64,000 nt of DNA from Acinetobacter lwoffii (GCF_015602705.1 NZ_CP059081.1:443702-507701); one strand, 5' to 3'; counted from the stretch's first letter, positions 9,585 through 19,073 are shown. The notes: a model not told the origin generated them from the sequence alone. Made by a program: numbers and translations.

Positions 9585-10118
9585 ATGTCTCGTGTGGCTA
9601 AAGCCCCAGTAACTGTACCTAACGGTGTAACAGTTACTCAGAACGGCCGGCAGGTCGAAGTGAAAGGCACTAAAGGTACATTGTCTTTCAACCTGCATGC
9701 GCTGGTCGAGCTTAAACAGGAAGACGGTATTCTAGCTATTGCTCCAGTACAAGAGTCGAAAGACGCTTGGATGCAAGCTGGTACTGCTCGCGCTGTGCTT
9801 AACAACCTTGTAAAAGGTGTTAGCGAAGGTTTCGAACGTAAGTTACAGCTTATCGGTGTTGGTTATAAAGCTGCGGTTAAAGGTGACGTTGTTCATCTTA
9901 ACCTTGGTTTCTCTCACCCGATCGATTATGCACTTCCTGCAGGTGTAACTGCTGAAACTCCAACTGCAACTGAAATCATTCTTAAATCTGCTGATAAAGC
10001 AGCTTTAGGACAGGTTGCTGCAGATATCCGTGGTTACCGTCCACCAGAGCCATATAAAGGCAAAGGTGTTCGTTATTCTGACGAAGTTGTACTTCGTAAA
10101 GAAGCTAAGAAGAAATAA
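9585..10118 (+). CDS. rplF: 50S ribosomal protein L6
   Basis: L6 of 177 residues with the usual duplicated fold. The C-terminal [16 protein letters not shown] signature is clear. It sits at the base of the L7/L12 stalk near the GTPase centre. It is spaced 13 bases from rpsH. Confidence 0.97.
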   Translation: MSRVAKAPVTVPNGVTVTQNGRQVEVKGTKGTLSFNLHALVELKQEDGILAIAPVQESKDAWMQAGTARAVLNNLVKGVSEGFERKLQLIGVGYKAAVKGDVVHLNLGFSHPIDYALPAGVTAETPTATEIILKSADKAALGQVAADIRGYRPPEPYKGKGVRYSDEVVLRKEAKKK

Positions 10119-10132
10119 GGCGCGAGGTTCTT

Positions 10133-10483
10133 ATGAACGAAAAGAAACAATCCCGTTTGCGTCGTGCGAAAAGCACACGCTTGCACATCCGTGCATTGGG
10201 TGCGACTCGTTTGTGTGTAAACCGCACTCCGCGTCACATCTATGCTCAAGTTATCTCTGCAGATGGTGGCAAAGTATTAGCGCAAGCTTCTACTTTAGAC
10301 GCTACTCTACGTGCGGGTACAACTGGTAACGTTGAAGCAGCTCAAAAAGTAGGTGCTTTAATCGCAGAACGCGCTAAAGCAGCTGGTGTTACTAAAGTTG
10401 CATTTGACCGTTCTGGTTTTAAATATCATGGTCGTATCAAAGCCTTGGCTGATGCTGCTCGTGAAAACGGCTTGGAGTTCTAA
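10133..10483 (+). CDS. rplR: 50S ribosomal protein L18
   Basis: L18 of 116 residues, a 5S rRNA binder. The basic N-terminus ([16 protein letters not shown]) and the [20 protein letters not shown] signature are present. GCGAGGTTCTT precedes the ATG. Confidence 0.97.
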   Translation: MNEKKQSRLRRAKSTRLHIRALGATRLCVNRTPRHIYAQVISADGGKVLAQASTLDATLRAGTTGNVEAAQKVGALIAERAKAAGVTKVAFDRSGFKYHGRIKALADAARENGLEF

Positions 10484-10485
10484 TC

Positions 10486-10983
10486 ATGGCTAAAGTTGAA
10501 CAAAACGAAGGTCTTGTTGAAAAGCTGGTTGCCGTTGATCGTGTAGCCAAAGTTGTTAAGGGTGGTCGTATCTTCTCTTTCACAGCATTAACTGTTGTGG
10601 GTGATGGTAATGGTCGCGTAGGTTTTGGTCGTGGTAAAGCACGTGAAGTTCCAGCTGCTATCTCTAAAGCACTTGAAGCTGCTCGTCGCAATATGATTAC
10701 TGTTGACCTTGTTGATGGTACGTTACAGCACCCAATTCATGCACGTCACGGCGCTAGCCGCGTATTCATGCAGCCTGCCTCTGAAGGTACAGGTGTAATT
10801 GCTGGTGGTGCTATGCGTGCAGTTCTAGAAGCTGTAGGCGTACGTAACGTGTTGACTAAATGCCGTGGTTCTACTAACGCTGCTAACGTAGTAAACGCAA
10901 CTTTCAATGGTTTGCGTGATATGACTACTCCTGAAAAGGTTGCTGCGAAACGTGGTCTTTCAGTAGAACAAATTCAAGGGTAA
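10486..10983 (+). CDS. rpsE: 30S ribosomal protein S5
   Basis: S5 of 165 residues, with the double-stranded RNA-binding-like N-terminal domain ([20 protein letters not shown]). It works in decoding fidelity and with S3 and S4 in mRNA unwinding. It starts two bases after rplR. Confidence 0.97.
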   Translation: MAKVEQNEGLVEKLVAVDRVAKVVKGGRIFSFTALTVVGDGNGRVGFGRGKAREVPAAISKALEAARRNMITVDLVDGTLQHPIHARHGASRVFMQPASEGTGVIAGGAMRAVLEAVGVRNVLTKCRGSTNAANVVNATFNGLRDMTTPEKVAAKRGLSVEQIQG

Positions 10984-10989
10984 TCAATC

Positions 10990-11166
10990 ATGAAAACGAT
11001 TAAAGTTACCCAGACTAAATCTGCATCGCACCGCTTGAAAAATCACAAGCTTAGCCTGCAAGGTTTAGGTCTGCGTCGTATTGGTCATACTGTAGAAGTG
11101 TTAGACACACCTTCTAACCGTGGTATGATCAACCAAGTCTACTATATGGTTAGTGTAGAGGAATAA
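10990..11166 (+). CDS. rpmD: 50S ribosomal protein L30
   Basis: A short frame of 58 codons plus TAA, beginning [17 protein letters not shown] and containing [16 protein letters not shown], the L30 signature. Position between rpsE and rplO is the conserved one for this operon. Confidence 0.96.
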   Translation: MKTIKVTQTKSASHRLKNHKLSLQGLGLRRIGHTVEVLDTPSNRGMINQVYYMVSVEE

Positions 11167-11169
11167 GCC

Positions 11170-11610
11170 ATGACTCTGCGTTTAAATACAATTGCACCTG
11201 CAGAAGGTGCTAAACGTGACAACCTTCGTTTAGGCCGTGGTATCGGTTCTGGCGTTGGTAAGACCGGTGGCCGTGGTGTCAAAGGTCAAAACTCACGTAA
11301 GAGCGGTGGTACTCGTCCAGGTTTCGAAGGCGGTCAAACAGCACTTTATCGTCGTTTGCCTAAATTCGGCTTCACTAGCCAATTGGCTTTGAAAACTGCT
11401 GAAGTACGTTTATCTGAGCTTGCTAAAGTGGAAGGCGACATCGTGTCTCTAGAAACTTTAAAAGCGGCGAACGTTGTACGTAAAGACATGATCCGTGCTC
11501 GTATCGTACTTTCTGGTGAAATTACTCGTGCATTCACTGTTCAAGGTGTTGCATTGACTAAAGGCGCTAAAGCTGCTGTTGAAGCTGCTGGCGGCAAAGT
11601 CGAGGAGTAA
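11170..11610 (+). CDS. rplO: 50S ribosomal protein L15
   Basis: L15 of 146 residues. The Gly/Arg-rich N-terminal part ([20 protein letters not shown]) and [17 protein letters not shown] are typical. It is a late assembly protein of the large subunit. It starts three bases after rpmD. Confidence 0.97.
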   Translation: MTLRLNTIAPAEGAKRDNLRLGRGIGSGVGKTGGRGVKGQNSRKSGGTRPGFEGGQTALYRRLPKFGFTSQLALKTAEVRLSELAKVEGDIVSLETLKAANVVRKDMIRARIVLSGEITRAFTVQGVALTKGAKAAVEAAGGKVEE

Positions 11611-11616
11611 TCCCCA

Positions 11617-12975
11617 GTGTCTATGACTCCTAGTTCTTCAGGTCATGTCAACATGATGAAAGGCCAACCATTTCATGTGAAATACCGTGAAATTATTCGT
11701 CGAATGATGTTTCTCATTGGTGCGTTGTTGGTGTTTCGGCTAGGAGCGCATATTCCAGTACCGGGCATCAATAATGCGGCCCTAGAAAACCTGTTTAATG
11801 CAAACCAAGGTACTATCCTTGGTTTGTTTAACATGTTTTCCGGTGGTGCATTAGAACGAATGTCTATTCTTGCTCTCGGGATTATGCCATACATCTCTGC
11901 ATCGATTATTGTGCAGTTGATGTCAACTGTGGTTCCTTCGCTGGAAGCTTTAAAGAAAGAAGGCGAGCAGGGCAAACGTAAAATTAATCAATACACACGA
12001 CAAGGTACATTATTCTTGGCGCTGGTACAGGCGATAGGTATGTGTGCAGGCCTGATCAGTCAGGGGATTACCCTGAATACTGGTTTGGCTTTTTATGTTC
12101 CTGCAGTAACCTCACTGGTTGCGGGGACCATGTTCTTGATGTGGTTGGGTGAGCAGATTACCGAGCGTGGGGTGGGGAATGGTATTTCCATGATCATCTT
12201 CGCAGGTATTGTTGCCGGATTGCCTAATCTGATTATGCAATCTTTCTCATCTGTAGATAATGGTCAGACCAGCCTGATTGGCTTGGTAATTTTTGGTTTG
12301 TTGTCTCTGGGTGTTTTGGCAGCGATCGTGTTTATCGAGAAAGCGCAGCGTCGTATTCCGGTAAACTATGCTCAAAAACAACAAGGTCGTCGTGTATTTA
12401 CTGCACAGCAGACACATTTGCCATTAAAAATTAATATGGCGGGTGTGATTCCGGCAATTTTTGCCAGCTCATTGCTTTTGTTCCCTGCGAGCTTAGGTCA
12501 GTGGGTGGGTAGTGCAGATCCAAATGCTGGATTTATTAAGCGTAGCCTGCAAGATGTCGCATTGGTATTGTCGCCTGGTCAGCCGTTGTATTTGGTGCTC
12601 TTTGGTGCGTTAATTATCTTTTTCTGTTACTTCTATACAGCACTGGTATTTAGTCCTAAAGAAGTGTCAGAGAACTTGAAACGCAGCGGAGCTTACGTCC
12701 CTGGTATACGTCCAGGTGAGCAAACTGCTCGTTACTTAGATCATATTCTCAATCGTTTGACCTTTATTGGCGCGATTTACATCGCAGTCATTTGTTTGAT
12801 GCCGATGGTATTGCAAAGTTCATTTGGTATTCCATTCTATTTGGGTGGTACCTCTTTGCTGATTGTTGTGGTAGTAGTGATGGACTTTATGGCTCAGCTG
12901 CAATCACACCTTACTTCGCACCAATACGATAATCAAACGTTAATGAGAAAAACGACTGCTCATCCTAAGGGATAA
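11617..12975 (+). CDS. secY: Preprotein translocase subunit SecY
   Basis: The central pore subunit of the SecYEG translocon in the inner membrane, 452 residues with ten predicted membrane segments. Family marks are [13 protein letters not shown] in the first membrane region, the [14 protein letters not shown] segment and the C-terminal SYxYTALVF-type block. The start is GTG 11617, nine bases after GAGGAG; ATG 11623 is too far from it. It ends with HPKG. Co-transcription with ribosomal protein genes is the usual arrangement. Confidence 0.97.
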   Translation: MSMTPSSSGHVNMMKGQPFHVKYREIIRRMMFLIGALLVFRLGAHIPVPGINNAALENLFNANQGTILGLFNMFSGGALERMSILALGIMPYISASIIVQLMSTVVPSLEALKKEGEQGKRKINQYTRQGTLFLALVQAIGMCAGLISQGITLNTGLAFYVPAVTSLVAGTMFLMWLGEQITERGVGNGISMIIFAGIVAGLPNLIMQSFSSVDNGQTSLIGLVIFGLLSLGVLAAIVFIEKAQRRIPVNYAQKQQGRRVFTAQQTHLPLKINMAGVIPAIFASSLLLFPASLGQWVGSADPNAGFIKRSLQDVALVLSPGQPLYLVLFGALIIFFCYFYTALVFSPKEVSENLKRSGAYVPGIRPGEQTARYLDHILNRLTFIGAIYIAVICLMPMVLQSSFGIPFYLGGTSLLIVVVVVMDFMAQLQSHLTSHQYDNQTLMRKTTAHPKG

Positions 12976-12994
12976 GCGCACTTGAGGTTTCATC

Positions 12995-13111
12995 ATGAAA
13001 GTACAAGCTTCTGTTAAGAAAATTTGTGGTAGCTGTAAAGTTATCCGTCGTAATGGGGTTATCCGCGTAATTTGTAGCGCAGAACCTCGTCATAAGCAGC
13101 GTCAAGGTTAA
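12995..13111 (+). CDS. rpmJ: 50S ribosomal protein L36 (zinc-ribbon form)
   Basis: A 38-residue frame beginning [17 protein letters not shown]. Cys11, Cys14, Cys27 and His33 form the zinc-binding set of the C+ paralogue. It follows secY by 19 bases behind TTGAGG. It is the last gene before the alpha-operon promoter. Confidence 0.95.
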
Positions 13112-13126
13112 TCTGATTAAGACCTG

Positions 13127-13156
13127 TTGATTTCTGTAGGCGAATTAGGTTATTAT
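13127..13156 (+). promoter_or_regulatory. Candidate promoter of the alpha operon (rpsM)
   Basis: TTGATT at 13127-13132 and TATTAT at 13151-13156 are separated by 18 bases in the gap between rpmJ and rpsM. Transcription would start close to the GC-rich hairpin at 13157-13183. This internal promoter would let rpsM-rplQ be expressed apart from the upstream block. Confidence 0.55.
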
Positions 13157-13183
13157 CCGCCCCTCAAGATTTTTGTGGGGCGG
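13157..13183 (+). promoter_or_regulatory. GC-rich stem-loop in the rpsM leader
   Basis: CCGCCCC (13157-13163) pairs perfectly with GGGGCGG (13177-13183) across a 13-base loop. Only TTGATT follows, so the U-run is poor for a Rho-independent terminator. In E. coli the alpha-operon leader folds into a pseudoknot bound by S4. This hairpin lies in the matching place, but the role is inferred. Confidence 0.45.
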
Positions 13184-13216
13184 TTGATTATCTACTGCCT
13201 TTTTGGAGAAAATTGA

Positions 13217-13573
13217 ATGGCTCGTATTGCCGGTGTAAACATTCCGGATAACAAGCACGCTGTTATCTCTCTAACGTATATCTTTGGTATTGGTCGCCAT
13301 ACTTCAAAAGCTATCTTAGCTGCTGCTGGTATTGCTCCAACTACTAAGATTCGTGAATTAGATGACGCTCAGCTTGATGCGATTCGTGCAGAAGTTGCTA
13401 AGGTTCCGACCGAAGGTGATTTACGTCGCGAAATTTCCATGAACATTAAACGTTTAATGGATTTAGGCTGCTACCGCGGTCTTCGTCATCGTCGCAGCTT
13501 GCCTGTCCGCGGTCAACGCACCAAAACTAACGCTCGTACCCGTAAAGGTCCGCGCAAACCTATTAAGAAATAA
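13217..13573 (+). CDS. rpsM: 30S ribosomal protein S13
   Basis: S13 of 118 residues beginning [16 protein letters not shown]. It has a helix-two-turn-helix body and a basic C-terminal tail reaching toward P-site tRNA ([18 protein letters not shown]). TTGGAGAA precedes the ATG. It is the first gene of the alpha operon. Confidence 0.97.
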   Translation: MARIAGVNIPDNKHAVISLTYIFGIGRHTSKAILAAAGIAPTTKIRELDDAQLDAIRAEVAKVPTEGDLRREISMNIKRLMDLGCYRGLRHRRSLPVRGQRTKTNARTRKGPRKPIKK

Positions 13574-13592
13574 GATTTCTGGAAGCTAAAAG

Positions 13593-13979
13593 ATGGCTAA
13601 AGATACTCGCGCACGCAAGAAGGTCACTCGTACCGTCTCTGAAGGTGTCGCACACATTCACGCTTCTTTTAATAACACCATTGTGACTATTACCGATCGT
13701 CAAGGTAATGCACTGGCTTGGGCCACTTCAGGTGGACAAGGCTTCCGTGGATCACGTAAATCAACTCCGTTCGCTGCTCAGGTGGCTGCTGAAGTTGCTG
13801 GTAAAGCTGCTTTAGACTACGGTTTGAAAAACTTGGACGTCCTTGTAAAAGGTCCTGGTCCTGGTCGTGAATCTGCGGTTCGTGCTTTAGGTGCAGTGGG
13901 TTATAAAATTAACAGCATTACCGATGTGACGCCAATCCCGCACAACGGTTGCCGTCCACCTAAAAAACGTCGCGTGTAA
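13593..13979 (+). CDS. rpsK: 30S ribosomal protein S11
   Basis: S11 of 128 residues. Signatures [17 protein letters not shown] and the C-terminal [18 protein letters not shown] are present. It lies on the platform near the Shine-Dalgarno helix. Confidence 0.97.
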   Translation: MAKDTRARKKVTRTVSEGVAHIHASFNNTIVTITDRQGNALAWATSGGQGFRGSRKSTPFAAQVAAEVAGKAALDYGLKNLDVLVKGPGPGRESAVRALGAVGYKINSITDVTPIPHNGCRPPKKRRV

Positions 13980-13991
13980 GGAGAAACATTC

Positions 13992-14618
13992 ATGGCTCGT
14001 TATATTGGTCCAAAATGCAAACTCTCTCGTCGCGAAGGGACAGACCTGCAACTTAAATCAGGCGTTAAACCGTTTGATGTTAAGACAAAAAAACATGCGA
14101 AAGTTCCTGGCCAACACGGCGGGGCTCGTGGTGGTAAACAATCTGAGTACTCACTACAATTACGTGAAAAACAAAAAGTACGTCGCATGTACGGTGTTTT
14201 AGAGCGTCAATTTAGTAACTACTATAAAGAAGCTGCTCGTGTTAAAGGCGCAACTGGTGAAAACCTGTTGAAGCTACTTGAAAGCCGTCTTGATAACGTT
14301 GTTTATCGTATGGGTTTCGGTTCTACTCGTGCAGAAGCTCGTCAGTTAGTATCTCACCGTAGCATCACTTTGAATGGCCGTCGTGTTAACATTGCGTCTA
14401 TCCAAGTTAAAGCGGGTGATGTGATCGCAGTTCACGAAGGCGCTAAGCAACAATTACGTATCAAAAACGCAATTGAATTAGCTACTCAACGTGGCATGCC
14501 TTCTTGGATGGAAATTGACCATTCTAAATTAGAAGGTACGTTCAAAGCTGCACCGGATCGTTCTGATTTACCTGCTGAAATCAACGAAAGCTTGATTGTA
14601 GAATTGTATTCTAAATAA
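13992..14618 (+). CDS. rpsD: 30S ribosomal protein S4
   Basis: S4 of 208 residues beginning [19 protein letters not shown]. The S4 RNA-binding domain ([19 protein letters not shown]) is intact. It nucleates 30S assembly, and in E. coli it represses its own operon. Its binding site here would be the leader hairpin ahead of rpsM. AAGGAGAAA precedes the start. Confidence 0.97.
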   Translation: MARYIGPKCKLSRREGTDLQLKSGVKPFDVKTKKHAKVPGQHGGARGGKQSEYSLQLREKQKVRRMYGVLERQFSNYYKEAARVKGATGENLLKLLESRLDNVVYRMGFGSTRAEARQLVSHRSITLNGRRVNIASIQVKAGDVIAVHEGAKQQLRIKNAIELATQRGMPSWMEIDHSKLEGTFKAAPDRSDLPAEINESLIVELYSK

Positions 14619-14634
14619 TCCTTGAGGAAGCAAT

Positions 14635-15642
14635 ATGACGCGTACTGCAAATGAGTTTCTAACTCCGCAAGCGATCAAGGTCGAAGCGGCAAGCGGGACC
14701 TCGGCAAAAGTTATTCTAGAACCATTAGAGCGTGGCTTTGGTCATACTCTTGGTAATGCTTTACGTCGCATCCTTCTTTCTTCTCTACCTGGCGCAGCTG
14801 TGGTAGAAGTTGAGATTGAAGGGGTCGAGCACGAGTACAGTACTTTGGAAGGCTTGCAGCAGGACATCGTCGAGCTCTTGCTGAACCTAAAAGGATTGTC
14901 GATTAAGCTGTTCGATCAAAATGAAGCTTATTTAACATTAGAGAAACAAGGTGCAGGCGACGTAACTGCGGCTGACCTTCGTTTACCTCATAATGTTGAA
15001 GTGGTTAACCCTGAACATTTGATCGGTACTTTAAGTGCCTCAGGCTCATTGAAAATGCGTCTGAAAGTGGCTCAAGGTCGTGGCTACGAGACTTCTGATT
15101 CACGCTTCCCAGAAGGCGAAACTCGCCCAGTGGGTCGCTTGCAGTTAGATGCGTCTTACAGCCCAATCAAACGTGTTTCATACACCGTGGAAAACGCGCG
15201 TGTAGAACAACGTACTGACCTTGATAAACTAATCATTGATCTTGAAACCAACGGTACTGTAGATCCTGAAGAAGCGATCCGCAAAGCTGCAACTATTTTG
15301 CAGCAACAAATTGCGATCTTCGTTGACCTTCAGAAAGATCAAGCACCTGTTGCTCAAGAGCCTCGTGAAGAAGTTGACCCAATCTTGCTTCGCCCAGTAG
15401 ATGATCTAGAGCTAACTGTTCGTTCTGCTAACTGTTTGAAAGCAGAAAACATTTACTACATTGGTGATCTTGTACAGCGTACCGAAGTTGAGTTGCTTAA
15501 AACTCCTAACTTGGGTAAAAAATCGCTTACTGAGATCAAAGATGTTCTGGCTTCTAAAGGCTTACAACTCGGCATGCGTTTAGAGAACTGGCCACCGGCT
15601 AGTCTCCGTATGGACGATCGTTTCGCCTATCGTAGCCGTTAA
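14635..15642 (+). CDS. rpoA: DNA-directed RNA polymerase subunit alpha
   Basis: RNA polymerase alpha of 335 residues. The N-terminal dimerisation domain ([20 protein letters not shown]) starts polymerase assembly. The C-terminal domain ([20 protein letters not shown], then [16 protein letters not shown]) binds UP elements and activators. The linker near residues 238-255 is Gln/Glu-rich. TTGAGGAAG precedes the ATG. Confidence 0.98.
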   Translation: MTRTANEFLTPQAIKVEAASGTSAKVILEPLERGFGHTLGNALRRILLSSLPGAAVVEVEIEGVEHEYSTLEGLQQDIVELLLNLKGLSIKLFDQNEAYLTLEKQGAGDVTAADLRLPHNVEVVNPEHLIGTLSASGSLKMRLKVAQGRGYETSDSRFPEGETRPVGRLQLDASYSPIKRVSYTVENARVEQRTDLDKLIIDLETNGTVDPEEAIRKAATILQQQIAIFVDLQKDQAPVAQEPREEVDPILLRPVDDLELTVRSANCLKAENIYYIGDLVQRTEVELLKTPNLGKKSLTEIKDVLASKGLQLGMRLENWPPASLRMDDRFAYRSR

Positions 15643-15660
15643 TTAAGTAGGACTATCACC

Positions 15661-16026
15661 ATGCGTCATCGTAATAGTGGTGTGAAATTAGGCCGTACAA
15701 GCAGTCATCGTAAAGCGATGTTCCAAAACATGGCTAACTCTTTGTTCGAGCACGAGTTGATCAAAACAACTGTGCCTAAAGCAAAAGAGTTACGTCGTGT
15801 AGCTGAGCCTTTAATCACTTTAGCTAAAAACGATACAGTAGCAAACCGTCGTTTGGCGTTTGCTCGTACTCGTTCAGCAGCAACTGTTGGTAAATTATTT
15901 ACCGTTCTTGGCCCTCGTTACAAAGAGCGTAACGGCGGTTATCTACGTGTTCTTAAAGCGGGCTTCCGTGCAGGTGATGCTGCACCGATGGCTTACGTTG
16001 AGCTAGTAGATCGCGAAGTTAACTAA
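15661..16026 (+). CDS. rplQ: 50S ribosomal protein L17
   Basis: L17 of 121 residues beginning [20 protein letters not shown], containing the conserved [19 protein letters not shown]. It lies near the exit tunnel. It is the last gene of the superoperon and is followed within 30 bases by a terminator. Confidence 0.97.
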   Translation: MRHRNSGVKLGRTSSHRKAMFQNMANSLFEHELIKTTVPKAKELRRVAEPLITLAKNDTVANRRLAFARTRSAATVGKLFTVLGPRYKERNGGYLRVLKAGFRAGDAAPMAYVELVDREVN

Positions 16027-16054
16027 TTTCGTGAAGAATAACGCAAGTTGTTCG

Positions 16055-16086
16055 AAAAGGTCGGTTGAATAAACCGGCCTTTTTTA
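16055..16086 (+). terminator. Rho-independent terminator after rplQ
   Basis: GGTCGGTT and AACCGGCC form an eight-pair stem (one G-U) with a short loop, followed by six T residues. It closes the ribosomal block. Confidence 0.85.
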
Positions 16087-16243
16087 TTGTCTGTATATTT
16101 TAATTTAGAGTGATTCAGTTTCAGATAACTGATCTGGCCTCAAAAGATAAAAAAATAACGCCTTTTTAATAAACTTGACATTGTGTATTGTCAGTTTTGT
16201 GATTTAATAAAAACAGATAGCATCGCTTAGGTAAAAGAACAAG

Positions 16244-17734
16244 ATGGAAAAGCAGGTAGATATTTTAATCGTGGGTGCGGGGATCTCGGGGATTGGTCTG
16301 GCAGCGCATCTTTCTAAACATTGTCCACAACGCTCTTTTGAGATTATTGAACGCCGCGAAAGTATTGGCGGAACTTGGGACCTGTTTAAATATCCGGGAA
16401 TCCGTTCTGATTCGGATATGTCGACTTTTGGTTTTAATTTTAAACCCTGGAAGAAAGAAAGCGTGCTTGCCGATGGCGCATCCATCAAAAATTATCTGAC
16501 TGAAGTGGTGGATGAGTTTAAGCTACAGCCGAAAATCCATTTTCAGCATCGGGTCTTAAGTGCCAATTATGATTCTACAACCTGCAAATGGTCAGTAGAG
16601 ATCGAGGATGCACACGGTAAGAAGCAGATCTGGATCGCCAACTTTGTACTGGGTTGTACCGGTTATTATAATTATGATCAGGGTTTTCAGCCGGAGTTTC
16701 CAAATCAAGATGCATTCAAAGGTGAATTTATTCATCCGCAACATTGGCCGGAAAATTTAAACTATAAAGGCAAAAAAGTGGTCATCATTGGCAGTGGTGC
16801 GACCGCGATTACCTTGGTTCCTGCGATGGTGAAAGGTGGAGCAGGGCATGTCACCATGTTGCAACGTTCCCCAACTTATATTGCTTCTGTACCCTCGGTC
16901 GATTTTATTTATTCAAAAATGCGTAAATATCTGCCTGAGGAGGTCGCCTACAAGCTGACACGTGCGCGTAATATCGGCATGCAGCGCGGGATTTATGCTT
17001 TGGCACAGAAACAGCCAAAATTATTAAAATCACTTTTGCTTAAATCGGTGCAATTCCAGCTGAAAGGTAAAGTGGACATGAAGCACTTTACCCCGAATTA
17101 TGAACCTTGGGATCAGCGTCTCTGTGTGGTGCCGGATGGGGATCTGTTTGAAATTTTACGTGAAGGGCAGGCATCGGTTGCAACGGATCAGATAGAAACC
17201 TTGACCGAAACTGGAATTCAGCTGAAATCAGGTCAACATTTGGATGCTGATATTATTGTTTCTGCAACGGGTCTGAATATTCAAATCCTCGGCGGGATTC
17301 AGGCGACGATGGATGGTCAGCCTATCGATACCTCACAGCATATGCTGTATAGAGGCATCATGGTCAGTGATATACCAAATATGGCGCTGATTATTGGCTA
17401 TATTAATGCCTCCTGGACGCTTAAAGTCGACATTGCAGCAGAATATATTTGCCGTCTGTTGAACTATATGGATCAGCAAGGTTATGCACAGGTAATTCCT
17501 CAGGGAGATCAGAGTGAATTGCTTCAGGATACCGTCATGGGCAGTCTCAGTTCGGGTTATATTGCCCGGGCTGCAGACGTCATGCCAAAGCAAGGCAAAC
17601 ATGCTCCGTGGAAAGTCAGCAATAATTATCTGGCAGACCGTAAGGAGCTCAAACAGGCTTCGTTTGAAGATGGTGTACTGAAATTTAGAAAAAACAGTAA
17701 TGCTTTAAAGCATAAACCGCGTCTGGTTTCTTAA
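16244..17734 (+). CDS. almA: AlmA-type flavin monooxygenase (long-chain alkane oxidation)
   Basis: A 496-residue class-B flavoprotein monooxygenase. The FAD-binding GAGISGIG motif is near residue 11, the Baeyer-Villiger/FMO fingerprint FKGEFIHPQHWP near residue 160, and the NADPH-binding GSGATA near residue 183. Sequence and length closely match AlmA of Acinetobacter, described as acting on alkanes longer than C30. The enzyme should use NADPH, FAD and O2, and its exact reaction on alkanes is not settled. It has its own start behind AGGTAAAAG. The facing acyl-CoA dehydrogenase would fit fatty-acid use downstream. Another Baeyer-Villiger substrate cannot be excluded. Confidence 0.8.
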   Translation: MEKQVDILIVGAGISGIGLAAHLSKHCPQRSFEIIERRESIGGTWDLFKYPGIRSDSDMSTFGFNFKPWKKESVLADGASIKNYLTEVVDEFKLQPKIHFQHRVLSANYDSTTCKWSVEIEDAHGKKQIWIANFVLGCTGYYNYDQGFQPEFPNQDAFKGEFIHPQHWPENLNYKGKKVVIIGSGATAITLVPAMVKGGAGHVTMLQRSPTYIASVPSVDFIYSKMRKYLPEEVAYKLTRARNIGMQRGIYALAQKQPKLLKSLLLKSVQFQLKGKVDMKHFTPNYEPWDQRLCVVPDGDLFEILREGQASVATDQIETLTETGIQLKSGQHLDADIIVSATGLNIQILGGIQATMDGQPIDTSQHMLYRGIMVSDIPNMALIIGYINASWTLKVDIAAEYICRLLNYMDQQGYAQVIPQGDQSELLQDTVMGSLSSGYIARAADVMPKQGKHAPWKVSNNYLADRKELKQASFEDGVLKFRKNSNALKHKPRLVS

Positions 17735-17754
17735 AGTTATATCTTTGCATACAG

Positions 17755-17774
17755 AAAAAGGAGTCCTGAGAGAC
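17755..17774 (+). terminator. Left half of a terminator split by IS copy 1
   Basis: AAAAAGGAGT followed by CCTGAGAGAC at 17765-17774 ends at the IS boundary. Joined to TCCTTTTTT at 19054-19062, it gives a GGAGTC stem, a CTGAGA loop and GACTCC, then T residues. The intact form would serve both almA and the facing acyl-CoA dehydrogenase. The IS cuts it within the hairpin. Confidence 0.8.
17765..17774. repeat. Target site duplication of IS copy 1 (left member)
   Basis: CCTGAGAGAC at 17765-17774 recurs at 19044-19053, directly outside both IS ends. The neighbouring bases differ, so the duplication is exactly ten bases. It identifies the IS boundaries and shows that the insertion is not rearranged. 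Confidence 0.92.
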
Positions 17775-17807
17775 CACTGCTGTCCCATAGTTTGCTTTAA
17801 ATAAAAA

Positions 17808-17871
17808 AACCTGAGTCCTAACAGTTAAAATATGAGTGCAAACAAACACTTTAACGACCAGGATTCAGGTT
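17808..17871. promoter_or_regulatory. IS-borne hairpin around the transposase start (copy 1)
   Basis: AACCTGAGTCCT (17808-17819) pairs with AGGATTCAGGTT (17860-17871), one pair being G-U. Inside it GTTAAA (17824-17829) pairs with TTTAAC (17850-17855). The transposase GTG (17836) lies in the loop. IS10 and IS50 use similar folds to block translation from transcripts entering from outside. On the minus strand the stem is followed by seven T residues, so it may also terminate outgoing antisense transcripts. Confidence 0.6.
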
Positions 17872-19023
17872 TTGTCACATCAGAATACCGTATTTCATGA
17901 GCTAATTAAACCTGTTGTGCGACAGGATTTTGAACAACTTGCTAAAGTACACCATGTTGGACAGAAATTTAGAGCGGCTTCCCGGTGGGATCAGTTTATT
18001 GCCATATTGATGTCTCAATTCTCTTGTAGGCAAAGTCTGAGAGATATTCAATCCAATTTGGAGTGCCAACAGGAAAAGCTAAGTCATCTCGGAGCAAAGT
18101 CTATTCCCCGAAGCACGCTGGCACGAATCAATGAGCAGCAGCCTGCTGCCTTGTATCAACAGCTATTTTACAAGTTGCTTAAATACTATGAACACTCGAA
18201 AGTAGCTCATAAATTTCGCTTTAAGAATCCCTTGTATTCCTTGGATGCCAGTCATATTGACCTGTCGCTTTCCTTATGTGAATGGGCCAAAGTTCATGAC
18301 TCAAAAGCCAGCATGAAACTCAGCATAGGATTGAATCACAGCAATGATATTCCTGAGTTTGTTGCAGTTGAAAATGGCAAAGAAAATGACATGGTACAAG
18401 GCCGCAAATTCCAGTTTCCTGCTGGCAGCATTGTAGTTTTTGATAAAGGCTATGTCGATTACCAATGGTATGCAAATCTGACTGCTCAAAACATTGGATT
18501 TGTCCCACGTTTTAGGCCTAAATCTGTGTATCAGGTGATCCGGCAACATCCAGTGCTTGAATCCAAAGGTATTCTAAAAGATGAAACCATTCAGCTGAAT
18601 AGCGCACATGCCCTAAAAAGAAAAGCCCCAGTGTTAAGAAGAATTGAATATAGAGATCAGCAAAGTGGCAAGCACTTTAGCTTTCTCAGCAATAACTTTC
18701 ATTTAGCCGCCTCCACCATTGCGGCGATTTATAAAGATCGTTGGAAAGTTGAGCTGTTCTTTAAGGCGATTAAGCAGAATCTCAAATTAAAAGCGTTTCT
18801 AGGCCGCAGCAGGAACGCAATTCAGACACAAATCTGGATTGCGATGATCGCCTATTTATTGGTGAGTTTCGCTCAACATTTAGGGAAAACAGGTTGGACA
18901 GTTCAACGTTTACTCAGAATAATTCAAGTGAATTTGTTTGAAAGAAGAACTTTAAAAGCTTTATTTTCACCCGATAAAATACCCATAAAACAAGAGGAAG
19001 CTCAAATGAGCTTCCTCTTGTGA
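17836..19023 (+). CDS. IS4-family DDE transposase (copy 1)
   Basis: A 395-residue transposase. The first catalytic Asp is in SLDASHIDLS (about residue 138), the second in VFDKGYVDYQ (about 199), and the Glu in the Y-(2)-R-(3)-E-(6)-K signature YKDRWKVELFFKAIKQ (about 300). The start is GTG 17836 within a hairpin loop. It differs from copy 2 by Pro instead of Thr at residue 224 (base 18505), in a position where IS4 proteins usually read F-V-T-R. That change might weaken the enzyme. The last ten codons form half of a terminal hairpin. Confidence 0.93.
   Translation: MQTNTLTTRIQVLSHQNTVFHELIKPVVRQDFEQLAKVHHVGQKFRAASRWDQFIAILMSQFSCRQSLRDIQSNLECQQEKLSHLGAKSIPRSTLARINEQQPAALYQQLFYKLLKYYEHSKVAHKFRFKNPLYSLDASHIDLSLSLCEWAKVHDSKASMKLSIGLNHSNDIPEFVAVENGKENDMVQGRKFQFPAGSIVVFDKGYVDYQWYANLTAQNIGFVPRFRPKSVYQVIRQHPVLESKGILKDETIQLNSAHALKRKAPVLRRIEYRDQQSGKHFSFLSNNFHLAASTIAAIYKDRWKVELFFKAIKQNLKLKAFLGRSRNAIQTQIWIAMIAYLLVSFAQHLGKTGWTVQRLLRIIQVNLFERRTLKALFSPDKIPIKQEEAQMSFLL
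18991..19020. terminator. Perfect 13-bp hairpin at the right end of IS copy 1
   Basis: CAAGAGGAAGCTC (18991-19003) pairs with GAGCTTCCTCTTG (19008-19020) over AAAT. It overlaps the last codons of the transposase. Read on the minus strand it is followed by TTTTATGG, a modest U-run, so it could stop transcription entering the IS from the acyl-CoA dehydrogenase side. Confidence 0.55.
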
Positions 19024-19043
19024 AAAATTGTGGGACAGCAATG

Positions 19044-19062
19044 CCTGAGAGACTCCTTTTTT
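19044..19062 (-). terminator. Right half of the terminator split by IS copy 1
   Basis: The second copy of CCTGAGAGAC (19044-19053) is followed by TCC and six T residues. See the left half at 17755-17774. The acyl-CoA dehydrogenase stop codon lies 12 bases to the right, so this was its terminator too. Confidence 0.8.
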
Positions 19063-19073
19063 ATGCATCCATT

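Larger units (their letters stand above)
17775..19043 (+). mobile_element. IS4-family insertion sequence, copy 1, 1269 bp
   Basis: The element runs from CACTGCTGTCCCATAG to GTGGGACAGCAATG. Its imperfect terminal inverted repeats share TGCTGTCCCA. It carries one transposase gene and is flanked by 10-bp direct repeats. Copy 2 at 37091-38359 has the same length and, in the parts I compared, the same ends. I know of no name for it. Insertion lies in the loop and stem of a terminator between almA and an acyl-CoA dehydrogenase gene. Confidence 0.93.

Noticed and set aside
12061-12240. Antisense frames within ribosomal and secY genes
   Set aside because: Many long frames exist on the opposite strand, but none has a start site, motif or conserved context; they are shadows of codon bias.
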